This document shows positions 14,065-22,070 of a stretch of DNA of 36,709 bases, piece after piece. A program made the translations under genes and the position numbers. This DNA comes from Candidatus Saganbacteria bacterium (GTDB lineage: Bacteria; Margulisbacteria; WOR-1; O2-12-FULL-45-9): the NCBI GenBank assembly GCA_016932255.1, contig JAFGDE010000028.1, positions 1 to 36,709 of the forward strand, given 5' to 3'. The stretch's first letter is position 1, and every line of letters begins with the position of its first letter. The notes under the pieces were generated by a model that saw only the letters and a list, made by a program, of their open reading frames with translations, was not told the origin of the DNA and made no database searches.

Positions 14065-16246
14065 CTTGAATTTTTATCCGATCGTCAGCGCCAGAAAATC
14101 GCGGCACTGGCAGATAGAGCAAAACGCCCGCATGCGCGCTCGCGCGCGTTTGCCGCAGAACTCATCGATCGAGCAGCCGATCCTGATCGGCAGGTTCGGC
14201 AGTCTTTATATCGGTTCTGATATTGCCCAGGTTAAACCGGTCAATGTCCCGCAACAGGTCGATGAGCTCCTGGCTTTAATGCACTTGCCGTCTGATTACC
14301 GGGATCGTGAAATCTTGGTCAGGGCCTGTGAGCTGGCCTGGGAAGCCCATTACGGCCAAAAACGGCGCGACGGTTCCCATTACTATTCCCATCCGCTGGC
14401 AGTGGCCAAGATCGTGGCGGGTTGGGGCCTGGGGATCGAAGAAGTTTCTGCCGCTTTGCTGCACGACGTGATCGAGGACGGAGAAATAAACGGCCGCCGC
14501 ATCACCCGTGAATATCTGAGCTGGCTTTTTGGCGGACGCATCGCCAATCTGGCTGACGGTGTGACCGAGCTGGGCAAGGAGCCGAAATTCAAGGGAGCCA
14601 AGCCTTCGGTGGCCGAGATCTACCGTAAATTGTTCGAGTACGGCGACCGCGACCTGGCCATCCTGATCATTAAACTGGCTGACCGTCTGCATAATATGCA
14701 GACATTGGAGTACACCTCAGAAAAAACACAGCAGGAAAAGGCCCAGGAAACGATGAACGTTTATGCGCGTATAGCCGATATCCTGGGCATGTGGCAATTA
14801 AAGCGCGAGCTAGAGGATTGGAGTTTCCGCTATCTTGACCCGGAGAACCACCGGCTTTTTGACATCAAGATCTTTCAGGCGCTCGAGACCGGCAGGCACG
14901 ATATCCTCAGGATCGAGAAAGAGCTGGAACTGGTAATTGAGGAATTGCCTTATCCGGTTGAAATGGTCTTTGAGCGCAGGTATGTTTATGAGCTTTTCCA
15001 GCGGGCCCAGCTGAGGGGGATCAAGCCGGACGACCTCCTGCCGCGGGACATTTGGCGGATCAACCTGAACGTGCCGACTAGGGAGGACTGTTACAAGCTG
15101 CTCGGCTATGTTCACGCGATCTATCCGCCTGTCCAGGGGGAGTTCCGCGATTATATTGCCGATCCCATGCCCAACGGCCACAGGTTCCTGCATACCTATG
15201 TGGAAATGCCTCATTTCGGCAAGTTGCTTGTCCAGCTGCGCAGCCGGGAAATGTACGATCTTTACCAGCGCGGCATCATTGCCGCGATCAGGCTGCGCGA
15301 GGGCTGGCAAGAGCAGAACCAGAACTGGCTCAAGGCATCGCTGGCCTCTCTGGAGGAAGAGAAATTATCGGCGGAAGAGACCTATGAGATCATCAAGGCT
15401 GTCAGCACGCCCATAACCATCTACACGCCCAGGGAAGAAAGCAAGGAGCTGCCGTTCGGTTCTTCGGTGCTTGATTTTGCCAGGGCGATCCATGAAGAGG
15501 TCTTTCTGCGAACTGAAGGTGCGATCCTGAACGGCCGGCCGATCCTGATCCCCATACACCACCGCTTGGACCACGGCGACCGGATCGAAGTGGTCCGGGC
15601 GGCTTCTGAGACAGCGGATATAAGCTGGTTCGAATATTTGCGCACCCCGGCGGCGATCAAGACCCTGCGCGCTTATCTGCGCAGCCGCAGCAATACTGAG
15701 AAGTACCAGAACGCTATCCGGGCGCTCGACTCTTTTTCCAGAAAATATTATTTGCCGGCCCAGGAATTGGTCAATACGGCCTTGTTCGACAGGTACGTCA
15801 GCGACAAAGGTTACCAGGACAATCAGGAGCTGATCTACATGATCGGCACCGGAGAAGTAAGGGCCGGCAGAGTGAGCCAGGAATTGCTCGAATTGTTCAA
15901 GGATGAATTTACCCGGGCGGTCAAGAACGGGCGTGAAATGGTTCCTTATTATCTCTCGGTCGAAACAGAGGACCGGCCGGGTAAGCTTAACGACCTGATC
16001 TCGGCCCTGACCCTGATGCGTTATAATATAGCCGATATCTTCCAGGTCGCGTCAGAAACAGAGGGCAAAGCGATGATCGTGCTGGCGGTTGATGTCTTTA
16101 AGGGTATAGGGGAGGCCGGCATGCTGCGGCATATCCAGACGATCCAGGTCAAGGAAATAGCCGATACCGTCGGGACCGCGCAGATGTTGCGGCCGGAGCG
16201 GGTGGAGGCTTATCTGGCGCAGAAGCGGGAGCAGATCAAGAGCTAG
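14048..16246 (+). CDS. Divergent RelA/SpoT homologue: HD hydrolase with degenerate synthetase domain, plus ACT
   Basis: A 732-residue RSH-family protein. The (p)ppGpp hydrolase (HD) domain at about 85-240 is intact: SHPLAVAKI (His115), LLHDVIEDGE (His139, Asp140) and IKLADRLHNMQTL (Asp212). The synthetase-like region (about 320-410) has lost its signatures. The YDLTAVR motif reads RDIWRINLNV, GYQSLHT reads GHRFLHT, and the catalytic Glu of VEIQIRT is Gln in LVQLRS. A weak TGS-like region (about 455-520) and a C-terminal ACT domain (SVETEDRPGKLNDLI) follow. It is therefore probably a hydrolase or a regulator. A canonical RSH lies at 25938. It starts with TTG; the first 80 residues are unlike other RSH proteins. 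Its end overlaps polA by 4 nt. Confidence 0.8.
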   Translation: MIRQLSLNFYPIVSARKSRHWQIEQNARMRARARLPQNSSIEQPILIGRFGSLYIGSDIAQVKPVNVPQQVDELLALMHLPSDYRDREILVRACELAWEAHYGQKRRDGSHYYSHPLAVAKIVAGWGLGIEEVSAALLHDVIEDGEINGRRITREYLSWLFGGRIANLADGVTELGKEPKFKGAKPSVAEIYRKLFEYGDRDLAILIIKLADRLHNMQTLEYTSEKTQQEKAQETMNVYARIADILGMWQLKRELEDWSFRYLDPENHRLFDIKIFQALETGRHDILRIEKELELVIEELPYPVEMVFERRYVYELFQRAQLRGIKPDDLLPRDIWRINLNVPTREDCYKLLGYVHAIYPPVQGEFRDYIADPMPNGHRFLHTYVEMPHFGKLLVQLRSREMYDLYQRGIIAAIRLREGWQEQNQNWLKASLASLEEEKLSAEETYEIIKAVSTPITIYTPREESKELPFGSSVLDFARAIHEEVFLRTEGAILNGRPILIPIHHRLDHGDRIEVVRAASETADISWFEYLRTPAAIKTLRAYLRSRSNTEKYQNAIRALDSFSRKYYLPAQELVNTALFDRYVSDKGYQDNQELIYMIGTGEVRAGRVSQELLELFKDEFTRAVKNGREMVPYYLSVETEDRPGKLNDLISALTLMRYNIADIFQVASETEGKAMIVLAVDVFKGIGEAGMLRHIQTIQVKEIADTVGTAQMLRPERVEAYLAQKREQIKS

Positions 16247-18948
16247 GACTTGGCCTCGGCCCAGCTAGTGCCGCTGTTGATGTCGACCTTGACCGGGACA
16301 GAGAGCTTCAGCGCTGTGCCCATGGCCTCTTCGACCAGCTTCTTGGCCTTTACCGCGTTCTCTTCAGGACATTCAAAGACCAGTTCGTCATGCACCTGCA
16401 ACACCATTCGTAATTCGTAATTAGTGATGCGTAATTTCTCCCGGACATTGACCATGGCTACCTTGATCATGTCCGCGGCCGTGCCCTGAACCGGCGTGTT
16501 GATCGCGGTCCTTTCCGCAAAAGACCTCAAACCGAGATTGGGATTGTTGATGTCGGGGATAGGGCGGCGGCGGCCCAGCATGGTGGTGACATGGCCGTTG
16601 GCGCGGGCTTCGCCGATGGTTTGGTCAATAAAAGCCTTGACCCCATTGTGCCGGGCAAAATAGCGGTCGATGAACTCCGCGGCCTCGGTCCGTTTCACCT
16701 TCAGCTGTTTGGCCAGGCCGAAATCAGAGATGCCGTAAATAATGCCGAAATTCACGGTCTTGGCCGCGTCGCGGGAAATGCCCAGCTCATCAGCCGTGGC
16801 CTGATGCACGTCGCGGTCTTCTTTAAAGGCCTTAAGCAGGACCTCGTCCTGGCTCAGGTGGGCCAGGATGCGCAGTTCGATCTGGGAATAATCAGCGGCC
16901 AGCATGACCCAGCCCTTCTTTTCCGGCACAAAAGCAGCGCGCAGCCGCTTGCCCCAGTTGCCCCGGGCCGGAATGTTCTGCAGATTGGGATCTGAACTGG
17001 AAAGACGGCCGGTGGCCGTCATGGTCTGGTTGAACGAGGTGTGGATGCGGCCGTCGCGCTCACAGATCAGCTCGGGCAGCACGTCGACGTAGGTCGAGCA
17101 GAGCTTGCTCAGCTGGCGGTAATCGAGCAGTTTGGCCGCAATCTCGAACTTCTGGGCGAGCTCATCCAGCACCTCGGCGTTGGTCGAGGCTCCCGTCTTG
17201 GTCTTTTTGATCACCGGCAGTTTCAGCTTGTTGAACAGTATCTCGGAGAGCTGTTTGGGCGAGTTGATGTTGAAGCTTTCCCCGGCAATGGCGTGGATAT
17301 CGTCCTCCAGCTCCTTAAGCTTTGCCGCGATCTCCTTGGACATCTGCTTGAGCTGTTTAGCGTCGATCCTGATGCCGGTCAGCTCCATGTCGACCAGCAC
17401 TTCGATCAGCGGCATCTCGACCTCGTAGAACAGCTTGTCCAGTTTCTGGCCTTTGAGCGCCAGCTTGAAGATCTCATACAGGCTGAAGGTGACTTCCGCG
17501 TCTGAACAGGCATAATCGACCGCCACGTCGATGGGCACCTGGGCAAAGTTGTCGTATTCCGTTCCCTTGCCGATCAGCTCGACCATCTTGATCATATCGC
17601 GGCCGAGGAGCTGCCGGCCCAGGTATTTAAGCGAGTATTTGCCCGAGGTCGGATCGATCAAATAGGCCGCTACCATGGTGTCAAAGAGCGGCCCGGCCAC
17701 TTGGCACTCCGCGTTCCTGAGGAATTCGATGTCGAACTTGATGTTCTGGCCGATCTTGAGCTTGTCAGAAGAGAACAGGGAACGCAGCTCTTTAAGCACG
17801 TCTTTGAGCGGCAGTTGTTTGCCCTGGTCATGTCCCACCGGGATATAGGCGGCCGACTTGGGGCCTGCGGACAGGGCAATGCCGACGATCCGGTCCGACA
17901 TTGCGTCCGTGCCTGTCGTCTCCAGGTCAAAGGCAAAGGACCCGGCCTGGCTTAGCTCTTTGATCAGCGCGTTGAGTTCGCTTTCGCTGCGCACGCACCG
18001 GAAATCCAGGCCCGCGACCTGTTCGCGCTTTTTCTCGATAATGTTCTCGGGCTGGTAAGCCGCGACTTTCTGGCCATACTTCCTGACCAGGCTGTCGAAC
18101 TCAAGCTCTTCCAGCAGGGGCAGGGCTTTTTGCCAGTCAATGCCCGTCTGTCTGCACCGCTCAAAGTCAATGCCGATCGGCGCGTCCGTCACTATGGCCG
18201 CCAGCTTCCGGCTCATTTTAGCTTGGGCCACATGTTTTTTCAGGTTCTCCTTCAGGCCTTTTTTGCTGATTCGGTCGATATTGGCCAGGACCTCGTCCAG
18301 GCTGCCGAATTCCTTGAGCAGCTGGGCGGCGGTCTTCTCGCCTACCTTGGGCACGCCCGGGATATTGTCCGAAGCATCACCCATAAGCGCCTTGAGGTCA
18401 ATGAGCTGGTCGGGCCGGATGCCGAAACGCTCCTTGACCTCTTTGGGGCCGTAGAGCACCGTGTCGGTGATGCCTTTGCGGGTATGCAGGACCTTGATCT
18501 TGTCATCGACCAGCTGGAGCGCGTCCTTATCTCCGGTCACGATGGTCACGTCATAGTCCTGTTTTTCCGCGGCCTTGGCCAGCGTGCCGATCACGTCGTC
18601 GGCTTCATAACCGGGCAGCTCAAAGATCGGGATGTCAAAAGCCTCGGCTATTTGTTTGATATAGGGGATCTGCTGGTGGAGCACCGGCGGCGCCTTGTCG
18701 CGGGTGGCCTTGTACTGGGCGTATGCTTTGTGCCGGAAGGTCGGCTCGGCCAGGTCAAAGGAAATGGCCGCCAGGTCGGGCTTGTCCCCCAGCACTTTAA
18801 GCAGCATGGTGGTAAAACCGTAGATCGCGTTGGTCGTCAGCCCGGCGGAATTGCGCATGGTGTCGGGCAGCGCGTAAAAAGCCCGGTAGGCGAGGGAATT
18901 TCCGTCTATCAGTACGAGCCTGGGAGCGGTTGGTTTAGGATTTTTCAC
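16243..18948 (-). CDS. polA: DNA polymerase I
   Basis: A 901-residue three-domain enzyme for Okazaki fragment processing and repair. It has a 5'-nuclease domain (about 1-290, [36 protein letters not shown]). The 3'-5' exonuclease (about 310-500) keeps its acidic residues (FDLETTG), so proofreading should work. The polymerase domain has motif [14 protein letters not shown], motif [15 protein letters not shown] (Phe in the O helix, not Tyr) and motif [11 protein letters not shown] heptamer repeat (16406-16436) encodes RITNYELR just before motif C. It starts at GTG 18948, 14 nt inside the end of tsf, so its translation probably depends on that of tsf. Confidence 0.97.
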   Translation of the reverse strand: MKNPKPTAPRLVLIDGNSLAYRAFYALPDTMRNSAGLTTNAIYGFTTMLLKVLGDKPDLAAISFDLAEPTFRHKAYAQYKATRDKAPPVLHQQIPYIKQIAEAFDIPIFELPGYEADDVIGTLAKAAEKQDYDVTIVTGDKDALQLVDDKIKVLHTRKGITDTVLYGPKEVKERFGIRPDQLIDLKALMGDASDNIPGVPKVGEKTAAQLLKEFGSLDEVLANIDRISKKGLKENLKKHVAQAKMSRKLAAIVTDAPIGIDFERCRQTGIDWQKALPLLEELEFDSLVRKYGQKVAAYQPENIIEKKREQVAGLDFRCVRSESELNALIKELSQAGSFAFDLETTGTDAMSDRIVGIALSAGPKSAAYIPVGHDQGKQLPLKDVLKELRSLFSSDKLKIGQNIKFDIEFLRNAECQVAGPLFDTMVAAYLIDPTSGKYSLKYLGRQLLGRDMIKMVELIGKGTEYDNFAQVPIDVAVDYACSDAEVTFSLYEIFKLALKGQKLDKLFYEVEMPLIEVLVDMELTGIRIDAKQLKQMSKEIAAKLKELEDDIHAIAGESFNINSPKQLSEILFNKLKLPVIKKTKTGASTNAEVLDELAQKFEIAAKLLDYRQLSKLCSTYVDVLPELICERDGRIHTSFNQTMTATGRLSSSDPNLQNIPARGNWGKRLRAAFVPEKKGWVMLAADYSQIELRILAHLSQDEVLLKAFKEDRDVHQATADELGISRDAAKTVNFGIIYGISDFGLAKQLKVKRTEAAEFIDRYFARHNGVKAFIDQTIGEARANGHVTTMLGRRRPIPDINNPNLGLRSFAERTAINTPVQGTAADMIKVAMVNVREKLRITNYELRMVLQVHDELVFECPEENAVKAKKLVEEAMGTALKLSVPVKVDINSGTSWAEAKS
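16406..16436 (-). repeat. Degenerate heptamer tandem repeat inside polA
   Basis: On the plus strand: ATTCGTA, ATTCGTA, ATTAGTG, ATGCGTA, ATT (period 7). Translated on the minus strand it gives ITNYELR, a peptide produced by this type of repeat. It sits between the helix before motif C and motif C itself, where it makes the loop about two residues longer than in Taq polymerase. Confidence 0.7.
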
Positions 18949-19534
18949 CTAGCTGATATCTGGTAAATCTTCGGACAACGATATTTTCGCCGATCTTGGC
19001 GACCAGTTCGGCCAGCAGGTCGCTGATGGTCTTTTTCGGGTCCTTGATAAAAGGCTGTTCCATCAAACAGATCTCGGCGTAGAACTTGTCCAGCCGGCCG
19101 GCCACGATCTTCTCCACGGCCTTCTCCGGCTTGCCTTCCTGTTTGGCCTGGGCGACCAGAATGCCCTTTTCATGCTCAATGATGTTTGCGGGCACTTCCT
19201 CGCGCTTGACGAACTGCGGGTTGGAAGCGGCGATCTGCATGGCGATATCCTTGACAAAGGCCTGGAACTCGATGTTGCGGGCCACGAAATCCGACTCACA
19301 GTTGACCTCGACCAGCACGCCGATCTTGCCGCCGATGTGGATATAGGCATCGATCAGACCCTGCGCGGCCACGCGTCCGGCGCGTTTGCTGGCAGCGGCC
19401 AGGCCCTTTTCGCGCAGCAGGTCAACGGCCTTGTCCATATTGCCGCCGGTCTCCTTGAGGACCTTTTTACAGTCCATCATGCCGCAACCTGTCTTTTCCC
19501 TTAATTGCTGGATCAGCTCAACGGTGATCGTCAT
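18935..19534 (-). CDS. tsf: Elongation factor Ts
   Basis: A 199-residue nucleotide exchange factor for EF-Tu. The N-terminal UBA-like domain ([20 protein letters not shown]) and the EF-Tu contact motif [11 protein letters not shown] are intact. It is the short form found in Cyanobacteria, Thermotogae and similar groups; the E. coli factor is 283 residues. A strong AGGAGG precedes the ATG by 6 nt. It lies 14 nt after rpsB, the usual order, with polA attached downstream by a 14-nt overlap. Confidence 0.97.
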   Translation of the reverse strand: MTITVELIQQLREKTGCGMMDCKKVLKETGGNMDKAVDLLREKGLAAASKRAGRVAAQGLIDAYIHIGGKIGVLVEVNCESDFVARNIEFQAFVKDIAMQIAASNPQFVKREEVPANIIEHEKGILVAQAKQEGKPEKAVEKIVAGRLDKFYAEICLMEQPFIKDPKKTISDLLAELVAKIGENIVVRRFTRYQLGEKS

Positions 19535-19548
19535 TTTCTCCTCCTGAC

Positions 19549-20400
19549 CTAGAGTCCGGTGCGCTCTTCGTTGTTTTCTTCCTTGATCTTGATCAGACCG
19601 GCCTGTTCGATCCGCTCTTCCTCGGACAGGGCCTGGGCCTCTTCAGGCACGGCCTCTTCCTCCAGCGGCACGGCGATGTCCTCGGCCTTGCCTTCGCTGC
19701 CTTCCTCGATCGGCTTGCTCATTTCGCGGCCGGCGATGACCGCCTCGGCCGCGATCCGGGTGATCAGCTTGATCGAGCGGATGGCGTCGTCGTTGCCCGG
19801 TATCGGGTACTCGACCTCGTCCGGGTCGGCGTTGGTGTCAACGATGGCCACGATCGGTATGCCCAGTTTCCGGGCCTCGTTGACCGCGGTCTGTTCCTTC
19901 TTGGTGTCGACGATGAAGACGATGGCCGGCAGGTTGCTCATCTGGCGGATGCCGCCCAGGCCCCGGACCAGCTTCCGGTGCTCGCGCTCGATCAGGATGA
20001 CCTCTTTCTTGGGCAGCAGGTCAAAAGTGCCGTCCTCTTTCATCTTCTCGATGTCGTTCAGGCGGGCGATGTTCTTCTTCAGCGTCTTGAAGTTGGTCAG
20101 GGTGCCGCCCATCCAGCGCTGGTTGACAAAGAACATGCCGCAGCGCTGGGCTTCCTGCTCGATGGCTTCCTGGGCCTGCTTTTTTGTGCCGACAAAAAGC
20201 ATGGTGCCGGAATTAGCGATGGTCTTGCGGATGAACTCGTAGGCTTGTTCCACCATGGGGATAGTCTTGTTCAGGTCGATAACATGGATATCGTTCCTGG
20301 AAGCGTAGATGAATCTCTTCATCTTCGGGTTCCAGCGCTTGCTCTGATGGCCGAAGTGGACCCCGGCCTCAAGCAGTTCTTTCATTGTTACTACAGGCAT
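19549..20400 (-). CDS. rpsB: 30S ribosomal protein S2 (uS2)
   Basis: A 283-residue S2 with the family start [19 protein letters not shown], the [11 protein letters not shown] signature and [10 protein letters not shown]. The core ends near residue 230. A roughly 50-residue glutamate-rich tail follows ([20 protein letters not shown]), longer than the E. coli protein (241). S2 binds the head-body junction of the 30S subunit with S1. A Shine-Dalgarno AAGGAGG lies upstream. Its own promoter lies in the end of the PorV-like gene, leaving a leader of about 95 nt. Confidence 0.97.
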   Translation of the reverse strand: MPVVTMKELLEAGVHFGHQSKRWNPKMKRFIYASRNDIHVIDLNKTIPMVEQAYEFIRKTIANSGTMLFVGTKKQAQEAIEQEAQRCGMFFVNQRWMGGTLTNFKTLKKNIARLNDIEKMKEDGTFDLLPKKEVILIEREHRKLVRGLGGIRQMSNLPAIVFIVDTKKEQTAVNEARKLGIPIVAIVDTNADPDEVEYPIPGNDDAIRSIKLITRIAAEAVIAGREMSKPIEEGSEGKAEDIAVPLEEEAVPEEAQALSEEERIEQAGLIKIKEENNEERTGL

Positions 20401-20438
20401 CTATTTTTTTCCTCCTTGCCCTGAACGGCTTCGCTATA

Positions 20439-20454
20439 CCTGCCAGCCGGCAGG
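20439..20454. repeat. Short palindrome in the rpsB leader
   Basis: CCTGCC (20439-20444), AGCC, GGCAGG (20449-20454): a 6-bp GC stem within the rpsB 5' leader. The same stem with another loop (GGCG) occurs at 36221-36236, so it is probably a mobile short palindrome rather than a dedicated S2-binding site. Confidence 0.5.
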
Positions 20455-20500
20455 GGGAAGTCCCAGGGCTTTTTCATGAATGGGCACAAAACAAGGCATA

Positions 20501-20529
20501 ATTTTATCATGAGCAGGCTAGATTTGCAA
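20501..20529 (-). promoter_or_regulatory. Promoter of rpsB-tsf-polA
   Basis: Minus strand: TTGCAA (20529-20524), 17 bp, TAAAAT (20506-20501) preceded by TGA (extended -10). The -35 lies inside the last codons of the PorV-like gene. The predicted leader to the ATG at 20400 is about 95 nt, unlike the leaderless pattern elsewhere in the window. Confidence 0.6.
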
Positions 20530-21690
20530 TGGCCGGGAGCGGGTCTGGCCGAGGAAACGGTCAGGCAGGCCTTCGAACGGCCAGCCTTTCTCATCAAAGG
20601 AAAGCGAGAAGAACGAGGTGCCGAGGTCATTGAACCGGTGGTAAGCGAAATGAAAACCGACACCAGCGACCTGCAGGCTCAGGCCGTAGGTCGGATTGGT
20701 CTGCAATCCGTTCGGGCCGGGGTCCTGGTCCAGCCCGGTACGCAGGATCAGCCAGCGGTGGGGCATCAGCTCCAGGCCCGCATGTGTGGTCGTGGGCACG
20801 CCCGCCTGCAGGCTGATGTTTGCGTCCAGGGCGGCGGTCAGCGTGACCGGTGCCAGGAAGGCCGATTCAATATTCTCGCCCAGCAGGAACAGCCTGGTGC
20901 CGACGTTGACCGAACGCGTCAGTTCCTCGCCCGCGGCGTTGTCGTAGAGCATGCTGCTGTTGCTCAGAATATTTTGGCCGACCACGCCGAAGGAGGTCCA
21001 GCCCAGGCCTTGCTGCAGCACGCCCACGTCCAGATTGACCCCGCGGCCGGTTGCCGCGGCTTCGGCGTGGCCATCGTCGCTGTAATATTTGAGATTAAGG
21101 CCGAGGGAGAGCTTTTCGGTCAGTTTCCTGCCGAAAGAGATGAAGAGGATGCTGCTGCTGTAATTGGAGCGGCCGTAGAGCGCGCCGCTGCTGTCCCTCA
21201 GCTCGATGTCGCTGACCCCGGCGACCACGTAACCCAGGCCCAGCGCGCTTTTATCGCCCAGGGGATAGACGCCGCCCAGCAGGGTATAGTTGACCTCATC
21301 TAGCAGTCTGGCCGACATGCTGGAGAACTCGAACGAATCGATCTCGCCCAGCCCCGCCGGGTTGGTGAATATTGTGTCCCCGTGCTCGGCCACGGCCACA
21401 GCGGCCCGGCCCATGCCCAAGGCCCGTGCGCCCACGCCGATGGCCATGGGGTCAAAGGCGGTCTGGGCCGAGGCGGTGCTGCTCAAAGCCAAACAGAGCA
21501 AAGAGATGGCGATCAGCCTTGATCCTGGCCTCACCCCGGCTCCGCCTTTGGCGGAGCCACCCCTCTCCATTTCATGGAGAGGGGAACTGTTCGATCTTGA
21601 GTAGACCCTTCTCCACGCAGTGGAGAAGGGTGCCGAGTCACGACGCCAAGTCGTGACGAGACGGGATGAGGCTAGAATAATGCCGTTCAT
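20518..21690 (-). CDS. PorV/PorQ-family outer-membrane barrel protein
   Basis: A 390-residue protein whose mature part starts after a signal peptide (hydrophobic LIAISLLCLALSSTASA, about residues 59-75). It has the PorV family opening MAIGVGARALGMGRAAVAVAEHGD, here with DTIFTNPAGLG next. The rest alternates in beta-strand fashion to the end. PorV is the outer-membrane shuttle of the type IX secretion system; relatives also act as simple FadL-like porins. Between the ATG (which overlaps the upstream stop as ATGA) and the signal peptide, residues about 8-56 are encoded by a palindromic element (21528-21672), giving an unusually long basic n-region. Coupled to the tail-domain gene upstream. Confidence 0.8.
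   Translation of the reverse strand: MNGIILASSRLVTTWRRDSAPFSTAWRRVYSRSNSSPLHEMERGGSAKGGAGVRPGSRLIAISLLCLALSSTASAQTAFDPMAIGVGARALGMGRAAVAVAEHGDTIFTNPAGLGEIDSFEFSSMSARLLDEVNYTLLGGVYPLGDKSALGLGYVVAGVSDIELRDSSGALYGRSNYSSSILFISFGRKLTEKLSLGLNLKYYSDDGHAEAAATGRGVNLDVGVLQQGLGWTSFGVVGQNILSNSSMLYDNAAGEELTRSVNVGTRLFLLGENIESAFLAPVTLTAALDANISLQAGVPTTTHAGLELMPHRWLILRTGLDQDPGPNGLQTNPTYGLSLQVAGVGFHFAYHRFNDLGTSFFSLSFDEKGWPFEGLPDRFLGQTRSRPLQI
21528..21672. mobile_element. Non-autonomous palindromic element (MITE-like) inside the PorV-like gene
   Basis: A 145-bp element with terminal inverted repeats GCCTCACCCCG (21528-21538) and CGGGATGAGGC (21662-21672), one mismatch. It consists of four hairpins in a row: 9-bp stem 21538-21546/21550-21558, 11-bp stem 21560-21570/21574-21584, 12-bp perfect stem 21605-21616/21620-21631, 8-bp stem 21637-21644/21650-21657. 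No transposase is encoded. No clear target duplication is seen. It lies in frame between the start codon and signal peptide of the PorV-like gene. Confidence 0.75.
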
Positions 21691-22040
21691 TGATTAATGA
21701 CCCATATCTTGCCCTTGCCGAGCTTGGCGCCGGTGCGGCTGATCAGGCTGTAGAGGTAGATGCCGTTGCCCACCGGTTCATTATAATTATTGTAGCCGTT
21801 CCAGCCGGTCCGGTTGATCACGCCGCCGCCGGTCAGGTTAAAGTCGCGGCGCAGCAAGAGCCTGGCTGACATATCATATATATAAAGCACGGCTTCGGTC
21901 GTGGCGTCGCAGGTAGCTTCAAAGGTCGCGCTCTGTCCGCCGGCCGGATTGACCGGGTTGGGATAGTTGATGATAGTGACCGCCAGGAGGCCGGTCAGCA
22001 GCCAGCTAAAGAATCTGTCTCGCGGGAAGGTCCGGTTCAC
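21687..22040 (-). CDS. Stand-alone type A sorting-domain-like (FlgD/Por tail) protein
   Basis: A 117-residue protein: a short basic start and one hydrophobic segment (about 11-24), then a single beta-sandwich module of the kind normally found at the C-terminus of type IX-secreted proteins. It has NYPNPVNPAGG, LYIYDMSARLL, the GWNGYNNYNEPVGNGIYLYSL segment and a final GKIWVINQ. There is no passenger domain. It overlaps the PorV-like gene (ATGA), which supports a shared function in outer-membrane export. GTG start 22040 lies 7 nt beyond a minus-strand CATAAT. Function is inferred; it could also be a remnant of a longer gene. Confidence 0.7.
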   Translation of the reverse strand: MNRTFPRDRFFSWLLTGLLAVTIINYPNPVNPAGGQSATFEATCDATTEAVLYIYDMSARLLLRRDFNLTGGGVINRTGWNGYNNYNEPVGNGIYLYSLISRTGAKLGKGKIWVINQ

Positions 22041-22047
22041 GGGAACA

Positions 22048-22060
22048 ATTATGCTATAAT
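22048..22060. promoter_or_regulatory. Compact bidirectional promoter (tail-domain gene / yggS)
   Basis: Only 30 bp separate the two divergent start codons. Plus strand: TGCTATAAT (extended -10, TATAAT 22055-22060), 10 nt before the yggS GTG. Minus strand: CATAAT (22053-22048), 7 nt before the GTG at 22040. The two -10 elements abut, so the polymerases should compete and both mRNAs should be almost leaderless. Confidence 0.6.
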
Positions 22061-22070
22061 TGACCGCAAG

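Noticed and set aside
18130-18966. 278-codon open frame antisense to polA
   Set aside because: polA's 5'-nuclease domain is unambiguous on the other strand; this frame has no motif or start signal.
20476-21303. 275-codon open frame antisense to the PorV-like gene
   Set aside because: Composition is artefactual (Ala/Gln/Val), and the minus-strand gene has a signal peptide and family motif.
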